Source: an uncultured Acidobacteriaceae bacterium
GTDB taxonomy: Bacteria > Acidobacteriota > Terriglobia > Terriglobales > Acidobacteriaceae
Assembly: GCA_903849645.1 (NCBI GenBank)
Contig: CAINJJ010000037.1
Span: 1 to 64,000, forward strand
Direction of reading: 5' to 3'
DNA: 64,000 nucleotides
Shown: in pieces, positions 52,115 to 62,425 of the stretch
Layout: every line of letters begins with the position of its first letter
Position numbering within the stretch: the stretch's first letter is position 1
Notes under the pieces: generated by a model
What the model saw: only the letters and a program-made list of their open reading frames with translations
Told to the model about the DNA's origin: nothing
The model's database searches: none
Program-made: the position numbers and the translations under genes

Positions 52115-53236
52115 ATGCCTGATATGCCTCGCCCCAGGGTACTTCTGCTGATTCCGCACCTTGGCGGAGGCGGGGCGGAGCGCGTGATGAGCCTGCTGGC
52201 GCAGGGGCTCTCGGGTGAAAAGTATGAGGTCCACCTTGGGCTGGTGACGACCCGCGACGCCGGCCCGGAGTCCTTCCCGCCTGGAGTGACTTTGCATACG
52301 CTTGGCGCCGCACACGTTCGCTGGGCTGGTCTTCCGCTCCTTCGCCTGATCTGGCAGGTCAGGCCGGCTGTCATTCTCGCGGGGATGTTTCACCTGAATT
52401 TTCTGGTGCTGCTGCTTCGCCCTTTGCTCCCGGCAAAGACCCGCGTCCTGGTCCGGCAAAATGGGACCGTCTCGTCGGCTCTCGCCTTTGGAGGCTTGCC
52501 GCGCGTTACCCGCATTCTCTACAGGCTGCTCTATCGCCGGGCGGACTGTGTCCTTTGTCAAACCGGCGCCATGGCATCCGACCTGGCCTTGGAGGCGGGA
52601 GTGCCCCAAAGCAGGCTTGCGGTGGTTCCCAACCCGGTGAACATCGAGCAGGTGCGCGGCATAGCGGCGATGGAATCGACGCCCTGGCCGGGTCCTGGAC
52701 CCCACCTGCTGGCGGTGAGCAGGCTATCGAGGGAAAAGGGCCTGGATCTGCTGCTTTCAGCTCTTGCCGTTGTTCGCAAGGAGTTCCCCGAGGCGGACCT
52801 GGTCATTGCCGGAACGGGCGCGGAGGAAGATGCTCTGAGGGCACAGGCCCGCGGACTGCAAATGGACGCGGCGGTGCGATTTGCGGGCCACATTCCCTGC
52901 CCCTGGGTGTGCTTTGGCGGCGCTACTCTGTTTGTGCTGCCGTCACGGCATGAGGGCCTGCCCAACGCCTTGCTGGAGGCCGCTGCCGCCGGGCTGCCCA
53001 TTGTGGCCACGCCGGCGTCGCAAGGGCTGGTAGACCTTTTGCGCGGGCAGCCCGGCGTATGGCTCCCGGAGGCTTTGACGGCGGACGCCCTGGCCGCATC
53101 CCTGTTGGCCGCGCTCTCTTCGATGCAGCCTTCTCAGCGATTTCCGCACTCTTTTGTCGATGGGTACGAAGCGGGACGGGCCCTTTCGGTGTTCGAGCGA
53201 ATCATCGACGAGCAGTTGGCCAACATGCCTTGTTGA
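52115..53236 (+). CDS. GT4-family glycosyltransferase
   Basis: 373 residues from the ATG at 52115. N-terminal motif LLIPHLGGGGAERVMSLLAQGL is typical for GT4 enzymes such as PglJ/PglH-like proteins. The C-terminal half has LLAVSRLSREKGLDLLLSAL, PCPWVCFGGATLFVLPSRHEGLPNALLEAAAAGLPIV. A TATACT -10-like box lies about 27 bases before the ATG, with no clear -35. Acceptor and donor unknown; probably surface glycan synthesis. Confidence 0.9.
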   Translation: MPDMPRPRVLLLIPHLGGGGAERVMSLLAQGLSGEKYEVHLGLVTTRDAGPESFPPGVTLHTLGAAHVRWAGLPLLRLIWQVRPAVILAGMFHLNFLVLLLRPLLPAKTRVLVRQNGTVSSALAFGGLPRVTRILYRLLYRRADCVLCQTGAMASDLALEAGVPQSRLAVVPNPVNIEQVRGIAAMESTPWPGPGPHLLAVSRLSREKGLDLLLSALAVVRKEFPEADLVIAGTGAEEDALRAQARGLQMDAAVRFAGHIPCPWVCFGGATLFVLPSRHEGLPNALLEAAAAGLPIVATPASQGLVDLLRGQPGVWLPEALTADALAASLLAALSSMQPSQRFPHSFVDGYEAGRALSVFERIIDEQLANMPC

Positions 53237-53483
53237 GGGGACAAGAACCCAATTCCTGATTTCACCTCATTCAGGCCAGATGGCTCTGGCTTGCCCATTC
53301 CCATGTCCTCAAAGGCGAGACAAGTGGGGCTCCGATATCTTTGAGACAGCCTGCCATGATCGAAACGGGGCCACAGGCCGCTCGGAGGCCATGCGGAAGA
53401 ACTCCCCGCGAAGCCTGCACGGCCTCACTCGATGCGCGTATTCTGTGAGTGCACTACCACCCTCACTCAGGATAAGGAAAAAC

Positions 53484-54338
53484 ATGGCGGAGATAGCCGT
53501 TGAGGCCAACGAAGTACCCGCGCAGATGCCCCACGTCCGCGTAGCCGTTCTGGGCGCCGGCAAGATGGGCGGCATCCTGCTGCAGGCCTTTCTCAAGCAG
53601 AACCTCTTTGCCCCCGAGCAGATTCACGCCACCGTAGGCCATGCCGAGCGCGCCATCGCCCTCAGCACCCAGTGGGGCGTGGACGTAAGCACAGACAACC
53701 TGGAGGCTGCCCGCCAGTCCGACCTCATCCTCATCGGCGTCAAGCCGTTCCAGGTGCCCGCCCTTATCGAGGAGATTCGCCCCGCGCTCACCAAGGACAA
53801 GACCATCGTCTCCTTTGCAGCCTCGGTCAAGACCCGCTCCATTGAAGAGGCGGCCGGCCTCGACATCGCTGTGATCCGGGCCATGCCCAATACGCCCTCC
53901 GCCCTCGGCGCGGGCGCGGCCGGCCTGTGCCGCGGACGCTTCGTCTCCGCCCAGCAGATGGAGCTGGCCCAGCGCATCTTTGAGACTGTCGGCCGGACTG
54001 TCGTCGTGGACGAGAAGCACATGGATGCCGTCACCGGCCTCTCCGCCTCCGGCCCCGCCTACATCTACATCATCATCGAGGCGCTGGCCGAGGCCGGCGT
54101 CAAGGTGGGCCTGCCCCGCGACACCGCCACCCAGCTCGCCGCCCAAACCACCTTCGGCGCGGCCAAGATGGTGCTCGAGACCGGCTACCACCCCGCCCTG
54201 CTCAAGGACGCCGTCACCACCCCAGCCGGCTGCACCATCGACGGCATTCTCGAGCTCGAAGAGGGCGGCCTCCGCGTCACCCTCATCAAAGCCGTGATGC
54301 GCGCAACGCAGCGCGCCAAGGAACTCGCCGCCGGATAG
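53484..54338 (+). CDS. proC: Pyrroline-5-carboxylate reductase
   Basis: 284 residues from the ATG at 53484, which has an AAGGA ribosome site. The Rossmann motif VAVLGAGKMGGILLQAFL begins the domain; LIGVKPFQVPALIEEI, RAMPNTPSALGAGAAGLCRG, TGLSASGPAYIYIIIEALAEAGVKVGL and TTPAGCTIDGILELEEGG complete the ProC pattern. It makes the last step of proline synthesis using NAD(P)H. An open frame further upstream is not family-like. Confidence 0.97.
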   Translation: MAEIAVEANEVPAQMPHVRVAVLGAGKMGGILLQAFLKQNLFAPEQIHATVGHAERAIALSTQWGVDVSTDNLEAARQSDLILIGVKPFQVPALIEEIRPALTKDKTIVSFAASVKTRSIEEAAGLDIAVIRAMPNTPSALGAGAAGLCRGRFVSAQQMELAQRIFETVGRTVVVDEKHMDAVTGLSASGPAYIYIIIEALAEAGVKVGLPRDTATQLAAQTTFGAAKMVLETGYHPALLKDAVTTPAGCTIDGILELEEGGLRVTLIKAVMRATQRAKELAAG

Positions 54339-54366
54339 ACGCCACCGGGCGCCCCAGGTTTCGCAT

Positions 54367-55494
54367 TTGAGACCTGGGAGCCCACCCAACCCGCCGAGTG
54401 ATAAACTCCGCTCACCGCGAAACTCCGCGCCACGAACGACCTTGCCCATCCAGCGTCCAACCTGGCTGCCCACCTACCTGCCGGAACTCGACGGGATGCG
54501 CGGGCTTGCCATCCTCTGGGTCGTGCTCTACCACTGCAACCCGCGCCTTGAGGGCACCTGGATCCACTACGCCAGCATCTGGGGCTGGTCCGGAGTCATC
54601 CTCTTCTTCATCCTCAGCGGGTTTCTCATCACGTCCAACCTGCTGGCCACCCGCGACAAGCCCCGCTACTTCCACAACTTCCATGCGCGGCGCGCCCTGC
54701 GCATCTGGCCGCTCTACCTGCTCGTGCTGGCGGTGGTCTACGCCCAGTCCGACTGGTTCATCGGACCCCGGCCGCTTGACGCCATCAAGGCCGCTCCCTG
54801 GCTGGCCTACTTTTTCTTTGTTCAGAATCTCTTTCACATCACCCTGCCCCCGGCCCTCGGCCCCACCTGGGCGCTGGCCATCGAGGAGCAGTACTACTTC
54901 TTCTGGGCGCCACTGGTCCGCTTCCTGCGCCGTCCCTGGACGCTGGCCGTGGTGCTGGCCGCGGCGCTGGTCGGCTCGCCGCTCATGCGACACACCCACT
55001 TCTCCTGGATCACCCCCACCCACACCCTCATTCACCTGGACGGCCTGGCCTGGGGCAGCCTGCTGGCACTGGGGATTCATACACTGCGCCTCGGCCGCCG
55101 CATCTGGCTCGGCCTGGGTCTGGGCGGCTTGGTCCTCGGCATCGCCGCCGCCGGCACCATCGCCGCGGGCACAGCTTATCTTGACTCCGCCCTCGCCCTC
55201 GCCTACGCCGGCGGCATCCTGGCCCTCATCGCCTCCACCGGCGCGCGCAGCCCCATCAACGCCGTCCTGCGCAGCGGACCATTTGCCTACTATGGCCGCA
55301 TCAGCTACGGCGTCTACATGACCCACATCATGATCTTCATCTACCTCGGCTCTTTCGACCTGCGCATGGACCGCTACGGCATCCCCGGCAACCTCGCCGT
55401 CGTCGCCCTCCGCCTGGCCGTCACCACCGCCGTCGCCTCCGCCCTCTGGTACGGCTTCGAGTCCCGCATTCTCAAGCTCAAGCGCCACTTCTAA
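54367..55494 (+). CDS. Acyltransferase-3 family membrane protein
   Basis: 375 residues as the longest frame (TTG at 54367); a TTG at 54442 just before [18 protein letters not shown] is a likelier start. About ten membrane segments. Family marks: [17 protein letters not shown] (catalytic histidine), [29 protein letters not shown], and [16 protein letters not shown]. Such enzymes O-acylate sugars of surface polysaccharides or antibiotics. It follows proC by 28 bases and may decorate products of the nearby glycosyltransferases. Confidence 0.85.
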   Translation: MRPGSPPNPPSDKLRSPRNSAPRTTLPIQRPTWLPTYLPELDGMRGLAILWVVLYHCNPRLEGTWIHYASIWGWSGVILFFILSGFLITSNLLATRDKPRYFHNFHARRALRIWPLYLLVLAVVYAQSDWFIGPRPLDAIKAAPWLAYFFFVQNLFHITLPPALGPTWALAIEEQYYFFWAPLVRFLRRPWTLAVVLAAALVGSPLMRHTHFSWITPTHTLIHLDGLAWGSLLALGIHTLRLGRRIWLGLGLGGLVLGIAAAGTIAAGTAYLDSALALAYAGGILALIASTGARSPINAVLRSGPFAYYGRISYGVYMTHIMIFIYLGSFDLRMDRYGIPGNLAVVALRLAVTTAVASALWYGFESRILKLKRHF

Positions 55495-55726
55495 AAGGCA
55501 CTTTCCATCTGTATCGTTTCTCTTCCACGCCCTGCCTCGCGAACGCAAAGCCTGTTCACTCCGGCACATCCCGCAGACGCCTCTTCTGCGCAAAATGATG
55601 GTGGACTCCTGCATCCCACAAGATGGTCCACTGTCTCGCCCGATTGTGACTCCAATCACCCATGGCCGCTGGCCGCGGCTGCTACGCTTTACCGTGTCAC
55701 CGCAAGGCATCCTTGCGAGGTGGAAG

Positions 55727-58102
55727 ATGACCGAAGCTACGACCGCCGGGCCCCTGAGCCCCGAGTTGCTGGCCAAAATGGACGCCTACTGGCGCGCCGC
55801 CAACTATCTCTCCGTTGGCCAGATCTATCTCAAAGACAACCCGCTTCTCGACCATCCACTCACTCTTGATGACGTCAAGCCCCGCCTCCTGGGCCACTGG
55901 GGCACCACGCCCGGGCTCAACTTCCTCTACGTTCACTGGAACCGCCTCATCCGCGAGCGCGACCTCAACATGCTCTACATCATCGGTCCCGGCCACGGCG
56001 GGCCCGGCATCGTGGCCAACACCTACCTTGAAGGCTCCTACACCGAGATCTACCCCCACATCGAGCAGAACAAGGACGGCATCAAGCGCCTCTTCCGCCA
56101 GTTCAGTTGGCCCTACGGCATTCCCTCGCACGTCGCCCCGGAGACCCCCGGGTCCATCCACGAGGGCGGTGAGCTCGGCTACTCCCTCGTCCATGCCTAT
56201 GGCGCGGCCTTTGACAATCCCAACCTGATCGTCGCCTGCGTCGTCGGCGACGGCGAGGCCGAGACCGGACCTCTCGCCACCAGTTGGCACGGCAACAAGT
56301 TCCTCAACCCCCTCACCGACGGCGCCGTTTTGCCCATCCTCCACCTCAACGGCTACAAAATCGCCAACCCCACCCTGCTCGCCCGCATCCCCCACGCCGA
56401 GCTTGAGAGCCTCATGCGCGGCTACGGCTACGAGCCCTTTACCCTCGAAGGCGACGATCCCGCCGTCATGCATCAGCAGGCCGCGGCCCTCTTTGACACC
56501 ATGCTCGACCGCATCGCCGCCATTCAGAAGGCCGCCCGCGAAGACGGCTCCACGGCGCGCCCCGCCTGGCCCATGCTCATCCTGCGCACCCCCAAGGGCT
56601 GGACCGGCCCCAAGTTTGTGGACGGCAAGCCCGTTGAGGGCACATGGCGCGCCCATCAGGTGCCCCTCGCCGAGATCTTTGAGAAGCCCGAACACCTCCG
56701 CATGCTCGACGAATGGATGCGCAGCTACCGGCCCGATGAGCTCTTTGACGAGAAGGGCGCCTTCCGCGCGGACCTGGCCGAGATCGCCCCCAAGGGACGC
56801 CGCCGCATGGGCATGAACGCCCACTCCAACGGCGGTCTGCTCCTCCAGCCCCTCAGGATTCCCAGCTTCCGCGACTTCGCCGTCAAAATCCAGGGCCGCG
56901 GCCAGGTCGACGTCGAGTCCACCCGCGTCCTCGGGCAACTGCTTCACGGCGTCATGCAGGCCAACAAGGCGGAGAAGAACTTCCGCGTCTTCGGCCCCGA
57001 TGAAACCGCCTCCAACCGCCTGGGCGACGTCATTACCGGAACCGGCAAAACCTGGATGGAAGAGACCCTCCCCGTCGACGAGAACCTCTCCGAGACCGGT
57101 CGCGTCATGGAAGTCCTCAGCGAGCACATGTGCCAGGGCTGGTATGAGGGCTACCTGCTCACCGGCCGCCACGGCTTCTTCTCCTGCTATGAGGCCTTCA
57201 TCCACATCGTCGATTCCATGGTCAACCAGCACGCCAAGTGGCTCAAGGTCACCCGCCAGATTCCCTGGCGCAAGCCCATCGCTTCGCTCAACTACCTGCT
57301 CTCTTCCCTCGTCTGGCGTCAGGACCACAACGGCTTCTCCCACCAGGACCCCGGCTTCATCGACCACCTGGTCAACAAGAAGTCTGAGGTCGTCCGCGTC
57401 TACCTTCCGCCCGACGCCAACACCCTGCTCTCCGTCGCCGACCACTGCCTGCGCAGCCGCAACTACATCAACCTCATCGTCGCCGGCAAGCAGCCCGCCC
57501 CCCAATGGCTCACCATCGATGAAGCCGTGGCTCACTGCACCACCGGCATGGGCGTCTGGAAGTGGGCCTCAAACGACGAAGGCAATCCCGATGTGGTGAT
57601 CGCCTGCTGCGGCGACGTGCCCACGCTTGAGGCCCTCGCCGCCGTGTGCCTGCTCCGCGACCTGGCTCCCGACCTCAAGATCCGCGTCGTCAACGTCGTC
57701 GACCTCATGGCCCTCGAGCCGCAGTCGGAACACCCCCACGGGCTTCCCGACGAGGACTACGACGCGATCTTCCCGCCCGCGACGCCCGTCGTCTTCGCCT
57801 TCCACGGTTATCCGTGGCTCATCCATCGCCTCACCTACCGGCGACACAACCACGACAACCTCCACGTGCGCGGCTACAAGGAAGAGGGCACCACCACCAC
57901 GCCCTTCGACATGTGCGTGCTCAACAACATTGACCGCTTCCAGCTTGCCCTTGACGCCGTGCGCCGCGTGCCGCGTCTCGCCGCCCAGGTGGACGCCGCC
58001 GAACAGTGGTACTCCGAAGCCATTCAACGCCACAAGCTCTACGTGGCCGAGAACGGAGACGACCTGCCCGAAATCAAGAACTGGCGCTGGCCGTTAAGCT
58101 AG
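55727..58102 (+). CDS. xfp: Xylulose-5-phosphate/fructose-6-phosphate phosphoketolase
   Basis: 791 residues from the ATG at 55727 (GAGGTGGAAG before it); the frame upstream is not family-like. TPP-enzyme motifs: [72 protein letters not shown] and [17 protein letters not shown]. It splits xylulose 5-phosphate (or fructose 6-phosphate) with phosphate into acetyl phosphate plus an aldose phosphate. ackA next door completes acetate and ATP formation. Confidence 0.97.
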   Translation: MTEATTAGPLSPELLAKMDAYWRAANYLSVGQIYLKDNPLLDHPLTLDDVKPRLLGHWGTTPGLNFLYVHWNRLIRERDLNMLYIIGPGHGGPGIVANTYLEGSYTEIYPHIEQNKDGIKRLFRQFSWPYGIPSHVAPETPGSIHEGGELGYSLVHAYGAAFDNPNLIVACVVGDGEAETGPLATSWHGNKFLNPLTDGAVLPILHLNGYKIANPTLLARIPHAELESLMRGYGYEPFTLEGDDPAVMHQQAAALFDTMLDRIAAIQKAAREDGSTARPAWPMLILRTPKGWTGPKFVDGKPVEGTWRAHQVPLAEIFEKPEHLRMLDEWMRSYRPDELFDEKGAFRADLAEIAPKGRRRMGMNAHSNGGLLLQPLRIPSFRDFAVKIQGRGQVDVESTRVLGQLLHGVMQANKAEKNFRVFGPDETASNRLGDVITGTGKTWMEETLPVDENLSETGRVMEVLSEHMCQGWYEGYLLTGRHGFFSCYEAFIHIVDSMVNQHAKWLKVTRQIPWRKPIASLNYLLSSLVWRQDHNGFSHQDPGFIDHLVNKKSEVVRVYLPPDANTLLSVADHCLRSRNYINLIVAGKQPAPQWLTIDEAVAHCTTGMGVWKWASNDEGNPDVVIACCGDVPTLEALAAVCLLRDLAPDLKIRVVNVVDLMALEPQSEHPHGLPDEDYDAIFPPATPVVFAFHGYPWLIHRLTYRRHNHDNLHVRGYKEEGTTTTPFDMCVLNNIDRFQLALDAVRRVPRLAAQVDAAEQWYSEAIQRHKLYVAENGDDLPEIKNWRWPLS

Positions 58103-58109
58103 CCCCGCC

Positions 58110-58155
58110 GGGTGCCCCACCCTCGCCGCCTTCTTGCTTTTGCGGCTAGGGTGGG
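58110..58155. repeat. Intergenic hairpin element between xfp and ackA
   Basis: The sequence starts GGGTGCCCCA. CCCACCCT (58116-58123) pairs with AGGGTGGG (58148-58155) and GCCGC (58125-58129) with GCGGC (58142-58146), a 13-bp stem with one mismatch. A related GGGTGCCCCA...TGGGAA element occurs at 59632-59674, so it is likely a dispersed family; it could also attenuate xfp-ackA readthrough. Confidence 0.7.
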
Positions 58156-58257
58156 AAGCCTCAACCCGCAGCCGAACTCCACCAGCACGCGCGCGGCGCG
58201 GCTAACAACGCTAACCCCGCTGCCCCCGGCAGCCCCAACCCACTGAGGCCTTCCTAC

Positions 58258-59454
58258 ATGCCGTCCTTGCCCATTCTCGTTCTTAACAGCGGTTCTTCCT
58301 CGATCAAGTTCTCCATGTATGAGGCCGGCGACGGCCGGCGCGCCCGCCTCTTCGAGGGCGCCGTTGACGGCATCGGCACCGATCTCGGCAAGTTCTGGAT
58401 CAAGGACGCCGCGGGCAAAAAGCTCGTCGATCAAACCCCCGCCCTGCCCAATCGCGCGGTGGCCTTCAAGATGGTGGCCGACGCGCTCCACTCCGGCCAG
58501 TTCCCCGCCCCGGCCGCCATCGGCCATCGCACCGTCTGCGGCGGCCCCACGGTCCGTGACAACCAGCGCATCACCCCCGCCCTCATTGACGAGATCGAAA
58601 GCTACGCCGCCCTCGCCCCGCTGCACACCCCCATCGCCGTCTACATCATGCGCGAGGCCCTGCGCCTCTTCCCCGGCCTGCCCAACTTCGCCATCCTTGA
58701 CACCTACTTCCACCGCACCATGCCCGAGGTCGTCACCCACATGCCCATCCCCGCGGAGTACTCCGCCATGGGCGTCCGCCGCTACGGCTACCACGGCATC
58801 TCCTACGAATCCATCCTCATGCAGTTGCAGCCCGACGTGCCGCAGAAGCTCATCGTCGCCCATCTCGGCAACGGCGCATCGGTCGCCGCCATCCGCAACG
58901 GCGAGTGCCTTGACACCTCCATGGGCCTCACCCCCACCGGCGGCATCATCTCCGGCTCGCGCACCGGCGACATCGACCCCGGCGTGGTCCTCTTCATCCT
59001 CAAGAAGATCGCCGAAACCACCCCCAACACCCTGGAAGCCGCCGACAAGCTCGAAACTGTGGTGAGCAAGAAGTCGGGCCTGCTCGGCGTCAGCGAGATC
59101 TCCAACGACATGCGCGGCCTCCGCGACGCCATCCAGGAAGGCAACGCCAAAGCGCGCCTCGCGGTCGACAAGTTCGCCTGGACCATCGCCAAGTGCATCG
59201 GCAGCTACGTGGCTGAGCTCAACGGCCTCGACATGCTCGTCTTCACCGGCGGCATCGGCGAAAACGACATCGCCTCCCGCGCTGAAATCTGCGCCGGCCT
59301 CGGCGCCCTCGGCATCGTCCTCGACCCCGCCCGCAACAACGTCCGCGGCGAAGCCCTCATCTCCGCCGACAACTCGCCCGTCACCGTCCGCGTCATCCCC
59401 CCGCTCGAAGACCTCATCATCGTCAACCACGTGGTGCGGCTGCTCGGGGAGTAA
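58258..59454 (+). CDS. ackA: Acetate kinase
   Basis: 398 residues of the ASKHA fold. Motifs: ILVLNSGSSSIKFSMYE at the start, GHRTVCGG, the catalytic arginine region FHRTMPEVVTHMPIPAEYSAMGVRRYGYHGISYE, VAHLGNGASVAAI and LDTSMGLTPTGGIISGSRTGDIDPG, and FTGGIGEND. It converts acetyl phosphate and ADP to acetate and ATP. With xfp 155 bases upstream on the same strand it forms the energy-yielding end of a phosphoketolase shunt; a hairpin lies between them. Confidence 0.97.
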   Translation: MPSLPILVLNSGSSSIKFSMYEAGDGRRARLFEGAVDGIGTDLGKFWIKDAAGKKLVDQTPALPNRAVAFKMVADALHSGQFPAPAAIGHRTVCGGPTVRDNQRITPALIDEIESYAALAPLHTPIAVYIMREALRLFPGLPNFAILDTYFHRTMPEVVTHMPIPAEYSAMGVRRYGYHGISYESILMQLQPDVPQKLIVAHLGNGASVAAIRNGECLDTSMGLTPTGGIISGSRTGDIDPGVVLFILKKIAETTPNTLEAADKLETVVSKKSGLLGVSEISNDMRGLRDAIQEGNAKARLAVDKFAWTIAKCIGSYVAELNGLDMLVFTGGIGENDIASRAEICAGLGALGIVLDPARNNVRGEALISADNSPVTVRVIPPLEDLIIVNHVVRLLGE

Positions 59455-59495
59455 GCGCCAGCCCGGATTTGTCAATGTTCGCCGAGAATTGGATC

Positions 59496-59513
59496 GCCGG
59501 CCTCCCGGCCGGC
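59496..59513. terminator. GC-rich hairpin after ackA
   Basis: GCCGGCC-TCCC-GGCCGGC, a perfect 7-bp stem 41 bases after ackA, without a T tract. Possible transcript-end structure. Confidence 0.4.
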
Positions 59514-59631
59514 TGTCCTGAGGGTCGGCCAGCCCTCGGAAGCCTTGCCGATCGTTGATATTTTGGGCGCTTCCGGCTATTGAGTGGGTACGGGGTTCAT
59601 ATCGAGCCCGCCGCAGTGGAAGTAGATGGCC

Positions 59632-59674
59632 GGGTGCCCCATCTCCCTCGCACTTGGGGACATGGGAATCCTCA
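59632..59674. repeat. Second GGGTGCCCCA-type intergenic element
   Basis: GGGTGCCCCAT (59632-59642) and ATGGGAATCCTCA (59662-59674) flank a loop; CCCAT pairs with ATGGG. It shares the opening and closing sequences of the element between xfp and ackA, though its interior differs. It sits in the 286-base spacer between convergent ackA and the GH92 gene, which has no gene of its own. Confidence 0.5.
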
Positions 59675-59740
59675 GCACTCCCCCAGCCAGGTGTGTTCGG
59701 CTGCCCCATTGCGGGAAAGGTGGGAAACCGCGAACCACCC

Positions 59741-62065
59741 TCAGCTCGTCATCGACGGCGGCGCATCCGCCTCGCTCGCCCCAAAGCTCTTGTTCGGCTC
59801 GCTGCCCATCGTGAAGACAAACGTCCCGCCCTCGGCAATCTCCGCGTGGCGGAACCACACCCGCTCATGCGGCTTCCCGTTCAGCGTCACTGACTGGATG
59901 TAAATGTCCTTGGCCGACTTCCGCCTTGCCACCACCACCAGGTCCTTGCCGCTCGGCAGGTGCACCACCGCCCGGTCAAACAGCGGCGTGCCCAGCACGT
60001 AGTTCCCGCTCACCGGGTCAAACGGATAGAAGCCCAGCGCGCTGATAATGTACCAGGCCGACATCTGCCCGCAGTCCTCGTTGCCCGCCAGCCCGTCCGG
60101 CTGGTTGTCATACATCGTCTCCAGCAGGCTCGCCACCCGCGCCTGTGTCTTCCACGGCGCGCCCACGTAGTTGTACATGTAGGCGATATGGTGCCCCGGC
60201 TCGTTGCCGTGCGCATACTGGCCCACCTGGCCGGCAATGTCCGGCGGCGCATCCGGCGGCAGCTCCGGCGACGCCGAGAACAGCCCGTCCAGTTTGTTGG
60301 CCAGCGCCTCCCGGCCCCCCAGCAGCTCCGCCAGCCCCTTCGGGTCCTGCTGCACACTGAAGGTCGTCACCCACGGATTCGACTCTGTGTAGTCCCGCCA
60401 CTCCTTGCCATGCCCCATCTCGTTGGCCGCAAACGGCGTGGTCCACGTCCCATCCGCCAGCCGCGGACGCACAAACGTCGTCTCCTTGTCGTAGAGGTTT
60501 CGGTAGTAGCCCGCCTGCTTGCGCAGCTCAGCCGCATCCGCCTTGGCCCCTGCCGCCTCGGCCAGCCTAGCCGCCGCCCACGCGTCGTAGGCATAGTCCA
60601 GCGTCTTGCTCGCCGACTCCGACTCCTTGTCCGCTGGAATGAAGCCCATCTTGCGGAACAGCCCCAGCCCCTGGTAGTCCTCGTCCAGCGCCCGCTTGCG
60701 CGCCGCCCGCCAGGCCCGCGCCGCGTCAATGCCCGGCACCCCCTTGGCCACCGCCTCCGCCATCACCACCACCGAGTGATAGCCCGTCATGCACGCCGTC
60801 TCCTTGCCGTGCAGCGGCCAAACCGGCATGCCCGCCGGGCTCTCCTCCGCCATGCGCACCAGGCAGTTCACAAACCCCGCCGCCCGCTTGCCCTGCGTCA
60901 GAAGATACAGCGGATGGTCCGAGCGATAGGTGTCCCACAGCGAATAGGTCGAGTAGTTGTGCTCCCCCGCCGCCAGCGTGTGCACCTTGCCGTCCATGCC
61001 CCGGTACTGCCCATCCGCATCGTCAAACAGCGTGGGCGCCACCAGCGTGTGATACAGGCTGGTGTAGAAGATCTCCTTCTGCTTCTCGTTGGCGGTCTCA
61101 ATCTCGATTGCCGAGAGCTCCCGCACCCATGCCGCGTGGGCTTTGGCCCGCACCGCGTCGAAATCCCATCCCGGCAGTTCGGCCTCCAGGTTCCTGAGCG
61201 CACCCTCCGCGCTCACGCTGGAGAGCCCCATCTTCAGCAGCACCTTCTCGCCCGCGCCCGTTTTGAAGTGAAAAACCGCCTTGATCGATTTGCCCTTGGC
61301 CTCAGCCCCTCCATCGTCTTCCGGATGCGCATCGTACCCCGTAAACGGCTTGGAGAACTTCAGCGCAAAGTAAATCTGCCGCCCCGCCGCCCACAGGTCC
61401 GTGCTGCGTCCGCCCAGCACCGTGTCGCCGCCCTTTACCTCGAGGTGCGACCACAGCACCTTGCCCTTTTCGCTCGAACACACATGCGCCAGGTCCAGCA
61501 CAAAGAATGCGCTCTCGCTCGCCGGGAAGGTGTACCGGTGCAGCCCGACGCGCTCGGTCGCCGTCAGCTCCGCCCGCACCCCGGCGTCCGTCAGCGCCAC
61601 CGCGTAGTAGCCCGGCACCGCCACCTCGTCCTCGTGCGCATACCGCGACCGGTAGCTCTCTTCCTTCAGCGGCTGCCCCTCCGGCACGCTGCCCGCAGCC
61701 CCCGTCCCCGGCATCACCAGAAAGTCCAGCAGGTCCGAGGCGCCCGTCCCGCTCAGGTGAGTATGGCTGAATCCATTGATGTATGTGTCCTTGAAGTGAT
61801 ACCCCGAGCAGTGATCCCACCCCGTCGCGTCCCACCCGTCGTTCCAGGTGTCCGGGCTCAGTTGCACCATCCCGAACGGCACCGTCGCCCCCGGATACGT
61901 ATGCCCGTGCCCCCCGGTCCCGATCTTGATCTTCACGTAGTCCGTGACTTCGGCCCTCGCGCCCGCAACCGCGCCAGAGGCCAGCACAGCGGCCCGCACC
62001 TTCTTCAACCCCACCGTTCCCGCAACCGCCGAAACACCGCCGATAAAGCCACGTCTGCTGATCAT
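59741..62065 (-). CDS. GH92-family alpha-mannosidase, Tat-exported
   Basis: 774 residues. A Tat signal (SRRGFIGG at 3-10, hydrophobic stretch after it) predicts folded export. GH92 marks: GTGGHGHTYPGATVPFGMVQLSPDT, SGYHFKDTYINGFSHTHLSGTG, YSLWDTYRSDHPLYLL, ESPAGMPVWPLHGKETACMTGYHS and GNEDCGQMSAWYIISALGFYP with the acidic, calcium-binding segments. The family removes alpha-linked mannose, mostly 1,2, from glycans such as those of fungi. AAGGA lies before the ATG. Specificity not determinable. Confidence 0.95.
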   Translation of the reverse strand: MISRRGFIGGVSAVAGTVGLKKVRAAVLASGAVAGARAEVTDYVKIKIGTGGHGHTYPGATVPFGMVQLSPDTWNDGWDATGWDHCSGYHFKDTYINGFSHTHLSGTGASDLLDFLVMPGTGAAGSVPEGQPLKEESYRSRYAHEDEVAVPGYYAVALTDAGVRAELTATERVGLHRYTFPASESAFFVLDLAHVCSSEKGKVLWSHLEVKGGDTVLGGRSTDLWAAGRQIYFALKFSKPFTGYDAHPEDDGGAEAKGKSIKAVFHFKTGAGEKVLLKMGLSSVSAEGALRNLEAELPGWDFDAVRAKAHAAWVRELSAIEIETANEKQKEIFYTSLYHTLVAPTLFDDADGQYRGMDGKVHTLAAGEHNYSTYSLWDTYRSDHPLYLLTQGKRAAGFVNCLVRMAEESPAGMPVWPLHGKETACMTGYHSVVVMAEAVAKGVPGIDAARAWRAARKRALDEDYQGLGLFRKMGFIPADKESESASKTLDYAYDAWAAARLAEAAGAKADAAELRKQAGYYRNLYDKETTFVRPRLADGTWTTPFAANEMGHGKEWRDYTESNPWVTTFSVQQDPKGLAELLGGREALANKLDGLFSASPELPPDAPPDIAGQVGQYAHGNEPGHHIAYMYNYVGAPWKTQARVASLLETMYDNQPDGLAGNEDCGQMSAWYIISALGFYPFDPVSGNYVLGTPLFDRAVVHLPSGKDLVVVARRKSAKDIYIQSVTLNGKPHERVWFRHAEIAEGGTFVFTMGSEPNKSFGASEADAPPSMTS

Positions 62066-62425
62066 GATTCAGGTCCTTGGATACAACAAGATTGAGCCGG
62101 CCCACGCCCGCATCGAACATCCACGAGCGTGGACGGATTTCAGGCACAATACAGAGCGCTCTTCAGGCTCTCGAGCATCATAGACGATGAATGAGGACTT
62201 GCTACTTCTCCCGCGCCACTACAAAGTCCGGCACCCACAGCAGGGCGCGCTTGAACTCCGAGTCGGGCAGCGGGGCGAACTCCACGCTGTTGCCGAAGTG
62301 AGACCGTCCACGTAGTCTGAGCCGACCAGATGAACAAGAAGCCCCTTCCCGACACCTCCACTGGCGCCCTCAAGTCCATGATAAGTTAGGTAGTTATGTA
62401 GTGGATGGGTTTGAGAGGAGGCAAA
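62066..62425. other. Spacer with a partial copy of the prenyl synthase 3' end
   Basis: 360 bases between GH92 and the orphan gene. Bases 62202-62276 repeat, with few mostly silent changes, the last 24-25 codons of the polyprenyl synthase gene (minus strand, including the stop). The remainder holds no gene. Confidence 0.75.
62202..62276 (-). pseudogene. 3' fragment of polyprenyl synthase gene
   Basis: The minus-strand frame reads FAPLPDSEFKRALLWVPDFVVAREK and then stop, equal to the C-terminus of the synthase at 63190. About five of 70 bases differ, and they are mostly silent. The preceding residues (HFGNSVE) do not match the intact gene. It is either a displaced attachment-site half or the last piece of a duplicate gene. 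Confidence 0.8.

Noticed and set aside
55697-57535. 612-codon minus-strand frame opposite xfp
   Set aside because: Glycine/valine/aspartate-rich antisense frame produced by codon bias; the plus strand encodes a full phosphoketolase.
59960-62095. 711-codon plus-strand frame opposite the GH92 gene
   Set aside because: Arginine/histidine-rich antisense shadow; GH92 motifs are all on the minus strand.
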